A stretch of DNA of 64,000 nucleotides from Nocardioides sp. zg-DK7169 (GCF_013155365.1 NZ_JABJRA010000007.1:62001-126000), one strand, 5' to 3'. Counted from the stretch's first letter, positions 8,454 to 17,673 are shown. Notes: generated from the letters alone by a model not told the origin. Numbers and translations are program-made.

Positions 8454-9508
8454 GCACCACGACGACGGACGGCGCCACGGCCGACGCCGCACCCGCGGTC
8501 CCGGAGGTCCTGCGGGTCACCGGGCTGCAGACCAGCTACCAGTTCCGCGGGACCCCGGTCCCGGCCGTGCAGGAGTTCTCCCTGTCGGTGCGGCCCGGCG
8601 AGATCGTCGGGCTCGTGGGGGAGAGCGGCTCGGGCAAGAGCACCGCCCTGAAGTCGATCCTCGGCATGCTCCGGCCGCCGGCCGAGGTCGTCGCGGACGA
8701 GATCGTGCTCGACGGGCGCGACCTGCGCGGCCTCTCCGCGGACGAGGCGCGGCGGGTCCGCGGCGGCGAGATGTCGATGATCTTCCAGGACCCCATCAAC
8801 TCCTTCAACCCGGCCTGGACGATCGGCAGCCAGTTCCGCCGGGTGCTCGCCCTGCACCGCCCCGACCTGCGCCGCAAGGAGTACGACGCGGAGATCATCC
8901 GGCTGCTGCGCGGCGTCGGGATCGACGGCAACGGCAAGCTGGACTCCTACCCGTTCCAGTTCAGCCAGGGCCAGCTCCAGCGGATCATGATCGCGGTCGC
9001 GTGCGCCAGCAAGGACCTCAAGGTGCTGCTGGCCGACGAGCCCACGACCAGCCTCGACGTGACCATCGAGGCCCAGGTCCTCGACCTGCTCCGCACCCTG
9101 CGCGCCGAGCGCGGGCTGGCGATGGTGCTGGTCACCCACGACCTCTCCGTGGTCGCGGAGATGTGCGACAAGGTCGTGGTGATGTACGCCGGACGCATCG
9201 TCGAGGTCGCGGACGTCTTCGACCTCTTCGAGCGCCCGCAGCACCCCTACACCGCCCAGCTGCTCCGCGCGATCCCCGGCTTCCCGCACGACGGGGAGCG
9301 GCTCTACGCGATGCGCGGCGCCGTCCCCGGGCTGGACGCCCAGATCCGCGGCTGCCGCTTCGCCGACCGGTGCGACGCCAAGCTGGGCTCCATCTGCGAC
9401 ACCCAGGCGCCGGACCTCTATCCCGTCGGCGACCAGGGAGCCCGTGCCGCCTGCCACCGGGTCGTGACCGACCTGCCCACCCCCACGGTCCAGGAGACGA
9501 GCCGATGA
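8450..9508 (+). CDS. ABC transporter ATP-binding protein, DppD/OppD type (importer 1)
   Basis: A 352-residue ATPase. Walker A GESGSGKST (about residue 60), Q-loop IFQDPINSFNPAW, Walker B VLLADEPTTSLDV and H-loop VLVTHDLSV are intact. The signature reads FSQGQLQR instead of the usual SGGQ, a one-residue change that may still work. The C-terminal oligopeptide-type extension carries Cys residues (GCRFADRCDAKLG...CDTQAP), which in this family can hold an Fe-S cluster. It starts at an ATGA overlap with the permease gene. With 9505-10551 it forms the heterodimeric motor of importer 1. Confidence 0.93.
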   Translation: MSTTTTDGATADAAPAVPEVLRVTGLQTSYQFRGTPVPAVQEFSLSVRPGEIVGLVGESGSGKSTALKSILGMLRPPAEVVADEIVLDGRDLRGLSADEARRVRGGEMSMIFQDPINSFNPAWTIGSQFRRVLALHRPDLRRKEYDAEIIRLLRGVGIDGNGKLDSYPFQFSQGQLQRIMIAVACASKDLKVLLADEPTTSLDVTIEAQVLDLLRTLRAERGLAMVLVTHDLSVVAEMCDKVVVMYAGRIVEVADVFDLFERPQHPYTAQLLRAIPGFPHDGERLYAMRGAVPGLDAQIRGCRFADRCDAKLGSICDTQAPDLYPVGDQGARAACHRVVTDLPTPTVQETSR

Positions 9509-10551
9509 GCACCCCAGCCCCCGACGCCGCGACCGCGCTGGTCTCGGTCCGCGACCTGAAGACCCACTTCCCGGTCGGCGGCGGCCTCCTGGCCAAGGCG
9601 CGGGGCAAGCAGCAGATCGTGCACGCGCTGGACGGCGTGACCGTGGACATCATGCCGCGCGAGACCCTCGCCGTGATCGGGGAGAGCGGGTCCGGCAAGA
9701 GCACCATGGGGCGCAGCATCCTGCGCCTGGAGGAGCCCACCTCGGGCTCGGTGTCCTTCCGCGGCAAGGACGTCACGTCGCTGTCCCGCGAGGACCTGCG
9801 CCGCCAGCGCCAGCACATGCAGATGGTGTTCCAGAACCCCTACTCGTCGGTGAACCGGCGCAACCGGCTCGTCGACATCATCTCCGAGCCGCTGCGGGTG
9901 CACGGGGTCGGCGACGCCGCGTCGCGGCGGGCGCGGTCGGTGGAGCTGCTCGAGCTGGTCGGCCTGAACCCGGACTTCCTGCACCGCTACCCCCACGAGG
10001 TCTCCGGCGGCCAGCTCCAGCGCGTCGGCATCGCCCGCGCGCTGGCCACCGGACCGGAGTTCCTGGTCGCCGACGAGCCGACCGCGAGCCTCGACGTCAG
10101 CGTCCGCGCCCAGGTGATGAACCTGCTCAAGGACCTGAAGGAGGAGCTCGGGCTGACGCTGATGTTCATCAGCCACGACCTCGCGGTCGTCTCCTACATC
10201 GCCGACCACGTCGCGGTGATGTACCTCGGGCGCATCGTCGAGGTCGGCACCCGCCAGCAGCTGGAGTCCGAGCCGCAGCACCCCTACACGCGGGCGCTCT
10301 TCGCCGCCGCCCCGAAGCCGGACCCGCGGCAGCGCAAGACCGAGCCGGTGCCGCTCGGGGAGGTCCCGAGCGCGATCGATCGGCCCGCGGGCTGCCACTA
10401 CCGCCCGCGCTGCCCGCTCGCGATGGACATCTGCGAGGTGGAGTACCCGCGCCTGGAGCAGAAGGCCCACGGCCAGCAGGCGGCCTGTCACGCGGTGCCC
10501 TCGGCGCCGCTGCCCGCCGGCGCGACGGCGCTCCCGCTCACGACCGCCTGA
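9505..10551 (+). CDS. ABC transporter ATP-binding protein, DppF/OppF type (importer 1)
   Basis: A 348-residue ATPase and partner of the preceding DppD-type subunit. Walker A GESGSGKSTMG, Q-loop MVFQNPYSSVNRR, signature VSGGQLQRV, Walker B FLVADEPTASLDV and switch FISHDLAV are all canonical, followed by the oligopeptide-type C-terminal domain with its Cys motif (GCHYRPRCPLAMDIC). The start overlaps the previous stop (ATGA). A perfect 16-bp stem-loop follows 26 bases after the stop, so the importer-1 transcript ends here. Confidence 0.94.
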   Translation: MSTPAPDAATALVSVRDLKTHFPVGGGLLAKARGKQQIVHALDGVTVDIMPRETLAVIGESGSGKSTMGRSILRLEEPTSGSVSFRGKDVTSLSREDLRRQRQHMQMVFQNPYSSVNRRNRLVDIISEPLRVHGVGDAASRRARSVELLELVGLNPDFLHRYPHEVSGGQLQRVGIARALATGPEFLVADEPTASLDVSVRAQVMNLLKDLKEELGLTLMFISHDLAVVSYIADHVAVMYLGRIVEVGTRQQLESEPQHPYTRALFAAAPKPDPRQRKTEPVPLGEVPSAIDRPAGCHYRPRCPLAMDICEVEYPRLEQKAHGQQAACHAVPSAPLPAGATALPLTTA

Positions 10552-10577
10552 GGCTCCCGGCCTGAGGCTCCCGGGCC

Positions 10578-10613
10578 GGTCCCGCCCCGCCGCGTGTGCG
10601 GCGGGGCGGGACC
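10578..10613. terminator. Bidirectional terminator, perfect 16-bp stem
   Basis: GGTCCCGCCCCGCCGC (10578-10593) pairs perfectly with 10598-10613 around a four-base loop. It lies between the convergent importer-1 operon and the SDR remnant/VOC gene. Confidence 0.85.
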
Positions 10614-10615
10614 GC

Positions 10616-10936
10616 TCAGCCCGGCAGCTGCGCGAGGTCCACGCGGTCCCAAGTGGCCGCTCCGCCGAGGGCGAGGCACGCCTCGATCGTGTGCACGACC
10701 GTGCCGGGCGGGATCGTCGCGACGTCGCGGCCCGCGCTCATCTCGCTCTCGACCAGCCCGCGCAGGAGGTGCTCGGACGCGGCGTACGCCGAGCCGGCCG
10801 GGAAGGCAGTCACGCCGGCGCCGGAGCTCAGCGCGAAGACGTGGCCGCGGGCGCCGTCGAGCACCGCCCGGCCGATGCCGGAGCCGGCTCCGGTGACCAG
10901 GGCGAGGCCACGCGGACCCGCGGGCGGCTCACCGGC
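10616..10936 (-). pseudogene. Internally deleted SDR oxidoreductase remnant
   Basis: The minus frame ending at 10616 reads GLALVTGAGSGIGRA, a perfect SDR cofactor motif, and then within a few residues jumps to GHVFALSSGAGVTAFPAGS, SAYAASEHLLRGLVES, which is the region around the SDR active site some 110 residues later in a normal protein. The segment between (NAG motif and catalytic helices) is missing, the catalytic YxxxK has become YxxxE, and the frame has no start codon with a ribosome binding site (only GTG at 10864, after the cofactor motif). It overlaps the end of the upstream VOC gene. This is almost certainly a dead fragment of an SDR that once followed the VOC gene. Confidence 0.75.
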
Positions 10937-11861
10937 GCTCGTAGATCTCGAGCCGCTCGTCGTCCGGGCCGAAGTAGGCGCGGGCCGCCACCCGGCCCAG
11001 GCCCGGCAGCTCGAGCTCGACGCGCTCGCCGGCCGCCTCGGCCCCGATCGCCCCGAGCAGCAGCTCCGCGGCGCCCAGGTCGTCGGTCTCGAGGGCGGCG
11101 CTGAGGATGCCGAGGGCCGGCGGGACCGCGCGGCCGCGCTGGGAGCGGCCCGGGAACCCGACGTACTGGGCGATCTCCAGGCGTCCGAGGTCGGGCGCCT
11201 GCGGGTTCATCATGTTGATGTTGTGCAGGCCGGTCCCGGCGGGGAGGCCGAAGAACGACTCCATCTCGCGCAGGACCTTGTCGTAGAGCGGCCGCATGCC
11301 GAGCGCGGCGTAGAACTGCGCGGAGCGTCGCGCGTCGCTGCTGTGGATCGCCACGGTCTGCAGCGCCGAGGGCCGCCCGTCGTAGTCGGCCAGCAGCGAC
11401 CCGGGGGCCGGCTCGAGCTCGAAGACGTCGAGGAGGACCCGGTCGGGGTCGTAGGACAGCGAGTCCCAGGCCGACAGGTCGGGGGTGACGGTCCAGTGGG
11501 TCGGGCCGGACCGCGCGCTGCCGCCGTGCGTGCGCACCGCCTGCACGGCGGCCTGGATCTCGGGGACCCGGACGTTGAGCGCGTAGTGGCCGTAGTCCTG
11601 CATCGCGGAGTAGTCGCCCCAGTAGAGCTCCCCGGGCCGGTCGAACTGGGCCAGGCGCAGCAGGCCGCTGGTGGCCCCCTCGGGCCCGAGCAGCACGGTG
11701 TCGGCACTCATGCCCTCGGGCAGGCCCCACAGCTGACCGAGGGCGTCGCCGGACAGGCGCCCCGCGCCGAGGACGACGTAGTCGAAGCACTCGGCGTAGA
11801 AGCGCTGCGAGCGCTCGAGGTCGGAGACGCCGACCGTGGCCACCCGGATCTCGCTGATCAT
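10929..11861 (-). CDS. VOC-superfamily protein (glyoxalase / dioxygenase fold), two modules
   Basis: A 310-residue protein with two VOC modules. The first starts IRVATVGVSDLERSQRFYAE; the second contains QTVAIHSSDARRSAQFYAA, and there are candidate metal-site residues such as DYGHYALNV. The frame continues upstream to 11927, but the ATG at 11859-11861 fits the family N-terminus (MISEIRVATVG) and lies just after a perfect IclR-type palindrome (11882-11894), so I prefer it. It is convergent with importer 1 and divergent from importer 2. The residue order does not let me choose between a ring-cleaving dioxygenase and a glyoxalase-like enzyme. Confidence 0.8.
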   Translation of the reverse strand: MISEIRVATVGVSDLERSQRFYAECFDYVVLGAGRLSGDALGQLWGLPEGMSADTVLLGPEGATSGLLRLAQFDRPGELYWGDYSAMQDYGHYALNVRVPEIQAAVQAVRTHGGSARSGPTHWTVTPDLSAWDSLSYDPDRVLLDVFELEPAPGSLLADYDGRPSALQTVAIHSSDARRSAQFYAALGMRPLYDKVLREMESFFGLPAGTGLHNINMMNPQAPDLGRLEIAQYVGFPGRSQRGRAVPPALGILSAALETDDLGAAELLLGAIGAEAAGERVELELPGLGRVAARAYFGPDDERLEIYERR

Positions 11862-11881
11862 GGTCCCTCGTTCCACTAGTT

Positions 11882-11894
11882 GAAACAGTGTTTC
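11882..11894. promoter_or_regulatory. Putative IclR operator, site C (perfect palindrome)
   Basis: GAAACAGTGTTTC is a perfect inverted repeat around one base, 20 bp before the start of the minus-strand VOC gene. It is among the best matches to the GRAACA-N-YGTTYC consensus in the window. Confidence 0.7.
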
Positions 11895-12014
11895 GCGAGT
11901 CTGGCGGCCGGGAGGAGGGGGTGTCAAGCGCGGGTCGAGGGACGGTCGGCGCTGGTCGACGGCGCCTTAAGTAGGACTTTATTCCTGCTGCCGCGACGCG
12001 GCCCTAGCGTGAGC

Positions 12015-12027
12015 GAAACCACGTTAC
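12015..12027. promoter_or_regulatory. Putative IclR operator, site D (weak)
   Basis: GAAACCACGTTAC keeps both GAAAC and GTT-C arms of the consensus with two mismatches and lies 43 bp upstream of the importer-2 permease start at 12071. Confidence 0.35.
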
Positions 12028-12070
12028 GAACAGCGGAACGCGGGATCGATCACGGACGGAGGCGCGCTGA

Positions 12071-13039
12071 ATGCTGTCCTACCTGGTGCGGCGCCTGGGC
12101 GGAGTGGCCGTCGTGCTGCTGCTCGTCCTGACCATGGTCTTCCTGATGCTGCACGCCACCCCCGGCGGCCCCGAGACGGCGTACCTCGGCAGCAACCCCA
12201 CGCCGGAGAAGCGCGACGCCGTGCTCGCACAGCTCGGCCTGGACCGGCCGCTGTGGATGCAGTACCTCACCTTCGTCGGCAGCGTCCTCACCCTCGACCT
12301 GGGCAGCTCGCTGACGACCGGGACCCCGGTCACCGAGCTGCTCGGGGACCGGATGCTGGTCACCCTCGAGCTCGGGCTGGTCTCCTTCGTCGTCTGGACG
12401 GCGGTCGGCATGCTCGCCGGCGCGCTCGCCGCGGCCCGCCGCGGGCGACTCCTCGACGGGGTGGTCCGGGTCGGCAGCGTCGTGGCCCTCTCGATCCCGA
12501 GCTTCTGGCTCGGCCTGGTCCTCGTCCTGATCTTCGGCCTCTACGTGCCGGGCGTGCTGCCCAGCTCGGGCTGGGTGCCGTTCACGGAGGACCCGGTGGA
12601 GAACCTGCGCTCGCTGGTGCTGCCCGCCTTCACCCTCGGCATCGGCGCCTCGGCGGTGATCGCCCGGACCCTGCGGACCTCGATGATCGAGGCCCTCGAC
12701 GCCGACCACGTCGCGTTCGGGCGGGCCCTCGGCCTGCCGGAGCGGACCATCCTGTCCCGGCTCGCGCTGCGCAACGCCGTCATCCCGACCCTCACCGTGC
12801 TCGGCATGATGCTCGGGACGTTCATCGGGGGCGCGGTCCTGGTCGAGAACGTCTTCAACGTGCCGGGGGTCGGGCAGCTCGTCGTGACCTCCTTCCTGGC
12901 CCACGACTACCCGGTGGCGATCGCGGCCACGGTCTGGACGGCGGGCACGTTCCTGGTCACCACGCTGGTGGTCGACCTCCTGTACTTCGCGATCAACCCG
13001 CGCATCCGTGCCCAGTTCGTCGGAGGTGGTTCCCGGTGA
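12071..13039 (+). CDS. ABC transporter permease, DppB/OppB type (importer 2)
   Basis: A 322-residue permease beginning MLSYLVRRLGGVAVVLLLVL, the standard DppB start, with GRALGLPERTILSRLALRNA as the coupling loop and FAINPRIRAQ near the C-terminus. It is only moderately similar to the importer-1 DppB, so the two importers are not a recent duplication. It opens a five-gene importer operon (12071-17673) that, unlike importer 1, has its own binding protein. GGACGGAGGCGCGCTG precedes the ATG. Role: substrate channel in the cytoplasmic membrane. Confidence 0.93.
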   Translation: MLSYLVRRLGGVAVVLLLVLTMVFLMLHATPGGPETAYLGSNPTPEKRDAVLAQLGLDRPLWMQYLTFVGSVLTLDLGSSLTTGTPVTELLGDRMLVTLELGLVSFVVWTAVGMLAGALAAARRGRLLDGVVRVGSVVALSIPSFWLGLVLVLIFGLYVPGVLPSSGWVPFTEDPVENLRSLVLPAFTLGIGASAVIARTLRTSMIEALDADHVAFGRALGLPERTILSRLALRNAVIPTLTVLGMMLGTFIGGAVLVENVFNVPGVGQLVVTSFLAHDYPVAIAATVWTAGTFLVTTLVVDLLYFAINPRIRAQFVGGGSR

Positions 13040-13917
13040 GTGCCCTCGCTCCCACGGTCCGTGCCAGGCGCCGCCCGAGGCTGCCCCGCCTCTCGGCCCT
13101 CGGCTGGATCGGGCTGGTCCTGGTGCTGGCGTTCTGCGCGCTGGCCCTGCTCGGGCCGCTGTTCTCGCTGCCGCCCGACGAGCGGACCGGCGGTCCGCTC
13201 GAGGCGCCCAGCGCCGCGCACTGGTTCGGCACCGACGACCTCGGGCGCGACCTGTTCGCCCGCACCGCGGTCGGGGCCCGGCTCTCCCTGATGGTCGCCC
13301 TGGGCAGCGTGCTGGCCGGCCTGGTCGTGGCCGTGCCGCTCGGCCTCCTGGCCGGCTACCTGGGCGGCACCTGGGTCGACGACGTGCTGATGCGGGTCAT
13401 GGAGGCGCTCCAGGCGCTGCCGGTCTTCGTGCTGGCGCTCTTCGTGGTCGGCATGATCGGCACCGGCCCCACCGAGGTCGGACCGGTGACCCTCTCCGCG
13501 GGGGTCAAGGTGATCATCCTGCTCGCGCTCTCGTTCCTGCCGTTCTTCGCCCGGGTCACCCGGGCGGCGACCCTCGTCGAGGTCCAGGAGGAGTACGTCG
13601 CCGCCCTGCGGGTCGTCGGCGTCCCGCGTGGGCGGATCATGCTCGGCGAGCTGCTGCCCAACGTGCTGCCCCCGGTGCTGGTGCAGGGCTTCTTGTGGGT
13701 GGGCGTGGCCGTGTTCGCCGAGAGCGCGCTGTCCTTCCTCGGCCTCGGGGTGCAGCCGCCGCAGGCCAGCCTCGGCAACCTGCTCTCGGACGCGACCAGC
13801 GCCCTGATGATCGGCGGCTGGTGGCTCTCGGTGGTCCCCGGCCTGGCGATCCTGCTCGTCACGATCGGCATCAACCTCCTCGGCGACGAGGTCGACCGCC
13901 ACCTCGGCGGCCGCTGA
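13036..13917 (+). CDS. ABC transporter permease, DppC/OppC type (importer 2)
   Basis: A 293-residue permease with the DppC motifs FGTDDLGRDLFARTAVGAR, LRVVGVPRGRIMLGELLPN and SFLGLGVQPPQASLG and about six membrane segments. It starts at a GTGA overlap with the DppB-type gene, so the pair is translationally coupled. A short non-coding stretch of about 146 bp separates it from the binding-protein gene. Confidence 0.93.
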   Translation: MSALAPTVRARRRPRLPRLSALGWIGLVLVLAFCALALLGPLFSLPPDERTGGPLEAPSAAHWFGTDDLGRDLFARTAVGARLSLMVALGSVLAGLVVAVPLGLLAGYLGGTWVDDVLMRVMEALQALPVFVLALFVVGMIGTGPTEVGPVTLSAGVKVIILLALSFLPFFARVTRAATLVEVQEEYVAALRVVGVPRGRIMLGELLPNVLPPVLVQGFLWVGVAVFAESALSFLGLGVQPPQASLGNLLSDATSALMIGGWWLSVVPGLAILLVTIGINLLGDEVDRHLGGR

Positions 13918-14063
13918 CCGCACCGCCGCTCCCGGCTCGACCCACGGCCCAGACCCGGGCCGCCCCAGACCCAGGCACACCCCGGCCCCGCGCCCGTCGC
14001 GGTCCCGACCCCGTCGCGGACGCCCGTCCTCACCGACACCCCACCTCTGTTTCAGGAGCTCGC

Positions 14064-15638
14064 ATGAAGACCGATTCCTTCGCCATGTCGCGCCGCACCC
14101 TGCTCGGCACCCTGGGCGTCATCACCGCAGGGGTGGCGCTGTCCGCGTGCGGCGACGACTCCAGCACGGGCGGCTCCGGGACCGGCGGCAAGCCGGTCGC
14201 CGGCGGCGCGCTGGTGCTCGGCCTCCCCGCGCTCTCGGACTACCTCAACCCCCTGGTCGCCACCACCAACTCCCTGGCCTGGGTGACCGACCCGGTCGTC
14301 GAGACGCTCTACACCTACGACGAGGAGATGCGCTCGGTCCCGCTGCTCGCCGCCGGCGAGCCGACGATCTCCGAGGACGGCCTCACCTGGACCATCGAGG
14401 TGGCGAAGGGCGTGACCTTCTCCAACGGCGAGCCGCTCACCGCCGAGGACGTCGCGGCCGTGATCAACCACGTCTCCGACCCCAGCGCCTACACCGACTG
14501 GACCAGCTACTTCGCCTACTTCGTCTCGGGCGCCAAGGCCAAGGGCCCGCGCACCGTCGTGATCTCCCTGGCGATGCCGTACGGCGTGCTGCGCTCGCAC
14601 CTGAGCAACCTGCCGATCATCCACCGCGACTCGCTGAAGAAGAACGACACCACCATCGGCACCGGCCCCTACGCGATCGACAAGGTCACCCAGGGCCAGA
14701 CGGTGCTGCTGCGCCGCAACGACGGCTACCACGGCACCCCGGGCGGCCCCGACACCCTGGAGTTCCGCGCGATCCCGGACGCCGGCACCCGCCTGGTGAA
14801 CCTGCGCGAGGGCAAGATCCACGTGATGACCGACGTGCCGGCCAGCAACGTCGCGACCCTCGAGAAGGACGACTCGCTGACCGTCGAGGTCGTCGACGCC
14901 CCGATCTCGATCCTCACCTTCTTCAACGCGACCAAGGCGCCGTTCGACGACGTACGCGTGCGCCAGGCGCTCGCGCACGCCATGGACCGCGAGGGCGTGG
15001 CCGAGCTGGTGTACGCCGGCACCGCGGTGCCCGCGCAGGGCCCGGCCGGCCCGGCCCTCGAGGCGCACGACCCCGACCTCGAGCTCTACTCCGCGACCCC
15101 GGACGTGGAGCGCGCCAAGGAGCTGCTCGCCGAGGCCGGAGTCGCGGACGGCGTGGAGTTCACGCTGACCATCAGCAGCTCCTCGGAGGCCACCGTCAAG
15201 ATGGCCGAGGTCCTGGCCCAGGGCTGGGCGAAGGCCGGCATCACCTGCCGCCTGGAGACCACCGACGCGGGCACCTGGATCACCCGCTGGATGGAGGGTG
15301 ACTACCAGCTCTCGATGACCACCTACGTCACCGGCGTCAGCGCCGGGGCGAGCGCCTTCCCGCTGTTCACCTCCTACGCCTCGAGCAACACGATGAACTT
15401 CGGCTACTCCAGCAAGGAGGCCGACGCGCTGATGAGCCAGGCGTGGGCGACCACCGACGAGTCCGAGCGCGCGGAGCTGACCCGCAAGGTCGACCGGATC
15501 CTGGCCGAGGACGCGGTCGCCGTGCCGCCGGTCTACCCCCGGATGATCGTGGCCCAGCGCCGCGACGTCACCGGCCTGGACGCCGGGCAGCTCGCCGTGG
15601 GCCGCATCGACGCCGCCGCGCTGCGGCGCCTGGCCTGA
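14064..15638 (+). CDS. Solute-binding lipoprotein of importer 2 (SBP family 5)
   Basis: A 524-residue extracellular lipoprotein of the DppA/OppA class. The N-terminus has a twin-arginine stretch (MSRRTLLGTLGV) followed by the lipobox LSAC, so the mature protein would begin at Cys29 and may be exported by Tat. The body has the family landmarks: LVLGLPALSDYLNPL, LTWTIEVAKGVTFSNGEPLT, TIGTGPYAIDKV and DDVRVRQALAHAMDRE. AGGAG lies six bases before the ATG. It is the only Dpp-type binding protein in the window and could also serve importer 1. DppA-type proteins bind peptides but also heme and other bulky ligands; the ligand here is unknown. Confidence 0.94.
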   Translation: MKTDSFAMSRRTLLGTLGVITAGVALSACGDDSSTGGSGTGGKPVAGGALVLGLPALSDYLNPLVATTNSLAWVTDPVVETLYTYDEEMRSVPLLAAGEPTISEDGLTWTIEVAKGVTFSNGEPLTAEDVAAVINHVSDPSAYTDWTSYFAYFVSGAKAKGPRTVVISLAMPYGVLRSHLSNLPIIHRDSLKKNDTTIGTGPYAIDKVTQGQTVLLRRNDGYHGTPGGPDTLEFRAIPDAGTRLVNLREGKIHVMTDVPASNVATLEKDDSLTVEVVDAPISILTFFNATKAPFDDVRVRQALAHAMDREGVAELVYAGTAVPAQGPAGPALEAHDPDLELYSATPDVERAKELLAEAGVADGVEFTLTISSSSEATVKMAEVLAQGWAKAGITCRLETTDAGTWITRWMEGDYQLSMTTYVTGVSAGASAFPLFTSYASSNTMNFGYSSKEADALMSQAWATTDESERAELTRKVDRILAEDAVAVPPVYPRMIVAQRRDVTGLDAGQLAVGRIDAAALRRLA

Positions 15639-15640
15639 CG

Positions 15641-16642
15641 GTGAGGACCGAGGTGAGGGACCGCGGGGAGCCGCGGTCCGTGGACACCGGCGCCACGCCG
15701 GTGCTGCGCGTCGAGGGCCTCGACGTGACCTACCGGACCGGGCGGGGCACGCTCCCGGCCGTCCGCGACGTCTCCTTCGAGGTCAGCCGCGGCGAGGTCT
15801 TCGGGCTGGTGGGGGAGTCCGGCTCGGGCAAGAGCACCCTGCTCAGCGCGCTGATGCGCCTGCTGCCGCGGGGCACCGAGCTCTCCGCCGGTCGCCTCGA
15901 GCTGGAAGGAGACGACCTGCTGGGCATGTCCGAGTCCCGGCTGCGCGGCCTGCGCGGCACCGAGATGGGACTGGTGCCGCAGCGCCCCATGACCTCCCTG
16001 TCGCCGGTCACCCCGGTCCGCGCCCAGCTGCGCCGCCTCACCGGCGGGCAGGTCGACGACGCCCGGCTGCACGAGCTGCTGACCAGCGTCGGGCTCGGCG
16101 GGCTGCGCGAGCGGCTGGGGGACTACCCCTTCCAGTTCTCCGGCGGCCAGCTGCAGCGGATGCTGATCGCGATCGCGGTGCTCGCCCGCGAGCCCCGGCT
16201 GGTGCTCGCCGACGAGCCGACCACGACCCTCGACGCCACCGTGCAGGCCCAGGTGCTCCGGCTCCTGATCGACCTGCGCGAGCGGCTGGGCAACACCGTC
16301 GTGCTGGTGACCCACGACCTCAACGTGGTCGCCCAGGTCTGCGACCGCGTCGGCGTGATGTACGGCGGCCGGCTGGTCGAGGTCGCGCCCACGCGCGCGC
16401 TCTTCGAGGACCCCCAGCACCCCTACACCCAGGCGCTGCTCGCGGCGATGCCGAGCAAGCACGCGCCGGGGGAGCGGCTGCGCCCGATCCCGGGCACGGT
16501 CAGCGGCGCCCAGCGGCTGCCGGGGTGCCCCTTCGCCCCGCGCTGCCCGCGCGCCGACGCCCAGTGCCGCGCGGTCGACCCGGCGCCCCGGCCGATCGAC
16601 GCGGCCACGGTCCGCTGCCACCACCCCGGGAGTGCCGCATGA
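15641..16642 (+). CDS. ABC transporter ATP-binding protein, DppD type (importer 2)
   Basis: A 333-residue ATPase with Walker A GESGSGKST, signature FSGGQLQRM, Walker B LVLADEPTTTLDA and H-loop VLVTHDLNV, plus the Cys-containing oligopeptide C-terminal domain (GCPFAPRCPRADAQC). I took the GTG at 15641, two bases after the stop of the binding-protein gene. The frame is open upstream but would only read through that gene. Confidence 0.92.
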   Translation: MRTEVRDRGEPRSVDTGATPVLRVEGLDVTYRTGRGTLPAVRDVSFEVSRGEVFGLVGESGSGKSTLLSALMRLLPRGTELSAGRLELEGDDLLGMSESRLRGLRGTEMGLVPQRPMTSLSPVTPVRAQLRRLTGGQVDDARLHELLTSVGLGGLRERLGDYPFQFSGGQLQRMLIAIAVLAREPRLVLADEPTTTLDATVQAQVLRLLIDLRERLGNTVVLVTHDLNVVAQVCDRVGVMYGGRLVEVAPTRALFEDPQHPYTQALLAAMPSKHAPGERLRPIPGTVSGAQRLPGCPFAPRCPRADAQCRAVDPAPRPIDAATVRCHHPGSAA

Positions 16643-17673
16643 GCGCCGCCGTCGAGCCCCTCGTCAGCGTCGAGGGCCTGGTCAAGCACTACCCGGTCCG
16701 CGGCCCGCGGCGCCGTCGCGGTGCGCCGGCCTCGGTGGTGCACGCCGTCGACGGGATCGACCTGCGGATCGCCCGGGGCGAGTCGGTCGCGCTCATCGGC
16801 GAGTCCGGCTGTGGCAAGTCCACGGTCGCGAAGGTCCTGGTCGGCCTGGTCCCGGCGACGCGCGGCGTGGTCCGGGTCGCCGGGCACGACGTCGTACCGG
16901 TGACGGTGCGGGACCCGGAGGCACGCCGCCGGGTGCAGCTGGTCTCCCAGAACCCCTGGTCGGCGCTCAACCGCGCCCGCACCGTGCGGCACATCCTGGC
17001 CCAGCCGGTGCTCCTGCACGGCCGGGCGACGGGACGCGACGCGGTGGAACGGCGCGTGGTCGAGCTGCTCGGCCTGGTCGGGCTGCCGGCCGAGTACCTC
17101 GACCGGCGTCCCCGCGACCTGAGCGGCGGCGAGCTCCAGCGGGTGACCGTGGCCCGCGCGCTCGCGACGGAGCCCGAGCTGCTGGTGCTCGACGAGCCGA
17201 CCGCCAGCCTGGACGTCAGCGTCAAGGCGACGCTGGTCAACCTGCTCGCGGACCTGCGCGCCGAGCTCGGGCTCACCTACCTGCTGATCACCCACGAGCT
17301 CGACGTCGCCCGCCACCTCGTGGACCGGGTGGCGGTGATGTACCTCGGCGAGGTCGTCGAGACCGGTACCGCCGAGCAGGTCTTCACCGCACCGGAGCAC
17401 CCCTACACCCGCGCGCTGCTGGCCGCCTCGCCGGCCGAGCTCGTGATCGGCCAGCTGCACGGCGACGGCCTGGTGGGCGAGGTGCCCTCGGCGATCGACG
17501 TGCCGTCCGGCTGCCGCTTCCACACCCGCTGCCCGTTCGCCACCGAGACGTGCACGACCGAGCACCCCCTCCTCCGCAGCCGGCCCGGCGATCGTGCCGT
17601 GGCCTGCCTGCGCATCGACGAGCTCGCCGACGTACCTGTCGCGGGCACCCCCACCGGAAGGACACCGCAATGA
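16639..17673 (+). CDS. ABC transporter ATP-binding protein, DppF type (importer 2)
   Basis: A 344-residue ATPase with Walker A GESGCGKST, Q-loop LVSQNPWSALNRA, signature LSGGELQRV, Walker B LVLDEPTASLDVS and LLITHELDV, and the C-terminal GCRFHTRCPFATETC motif. It overlaps the DppD-type gene (ATGA) and its own stop overlaps the start of the lipocalin-like gene (ATGA), which places that small protein in the same operon as the importer. Confidence 0.93.
   Translation: MSAAVEPLVSVEGLVKHYPVRGPRRRRGAPASVVHAVDGIDLRIARGESVALIGESGCGKSTVAKVLVGLVPATRGVVRVAGHDVVPVTVRDPEARRRVQLVSQNPWSALNRARTVRHILAQPVLLHGRATGRDAVERRVVELLGLVGLPAEYLDRRPRDLSGGELQRVTVARALATEPELLVLDEPTASLDVSVKATLVNLLADLRAELGLTYLLITHELDVARHLVDRVAVMYLGEVVETGTAEQVFTAPEHPYTRALLAASPAELVIGQLHGDGLVGEVPSAIDVPSGCRFHTRCPFATETCTTEHPLLRSRPGDRAVACLRIDELADVPVAGTPTGRTPQ

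Noticed and set aside
10616..10864. Functional 82-residue protein
   Set aside because: The frame begins at a GTG without ribosome binding site inside a continuous SDR remnant; it is better explained as a pseudogene.
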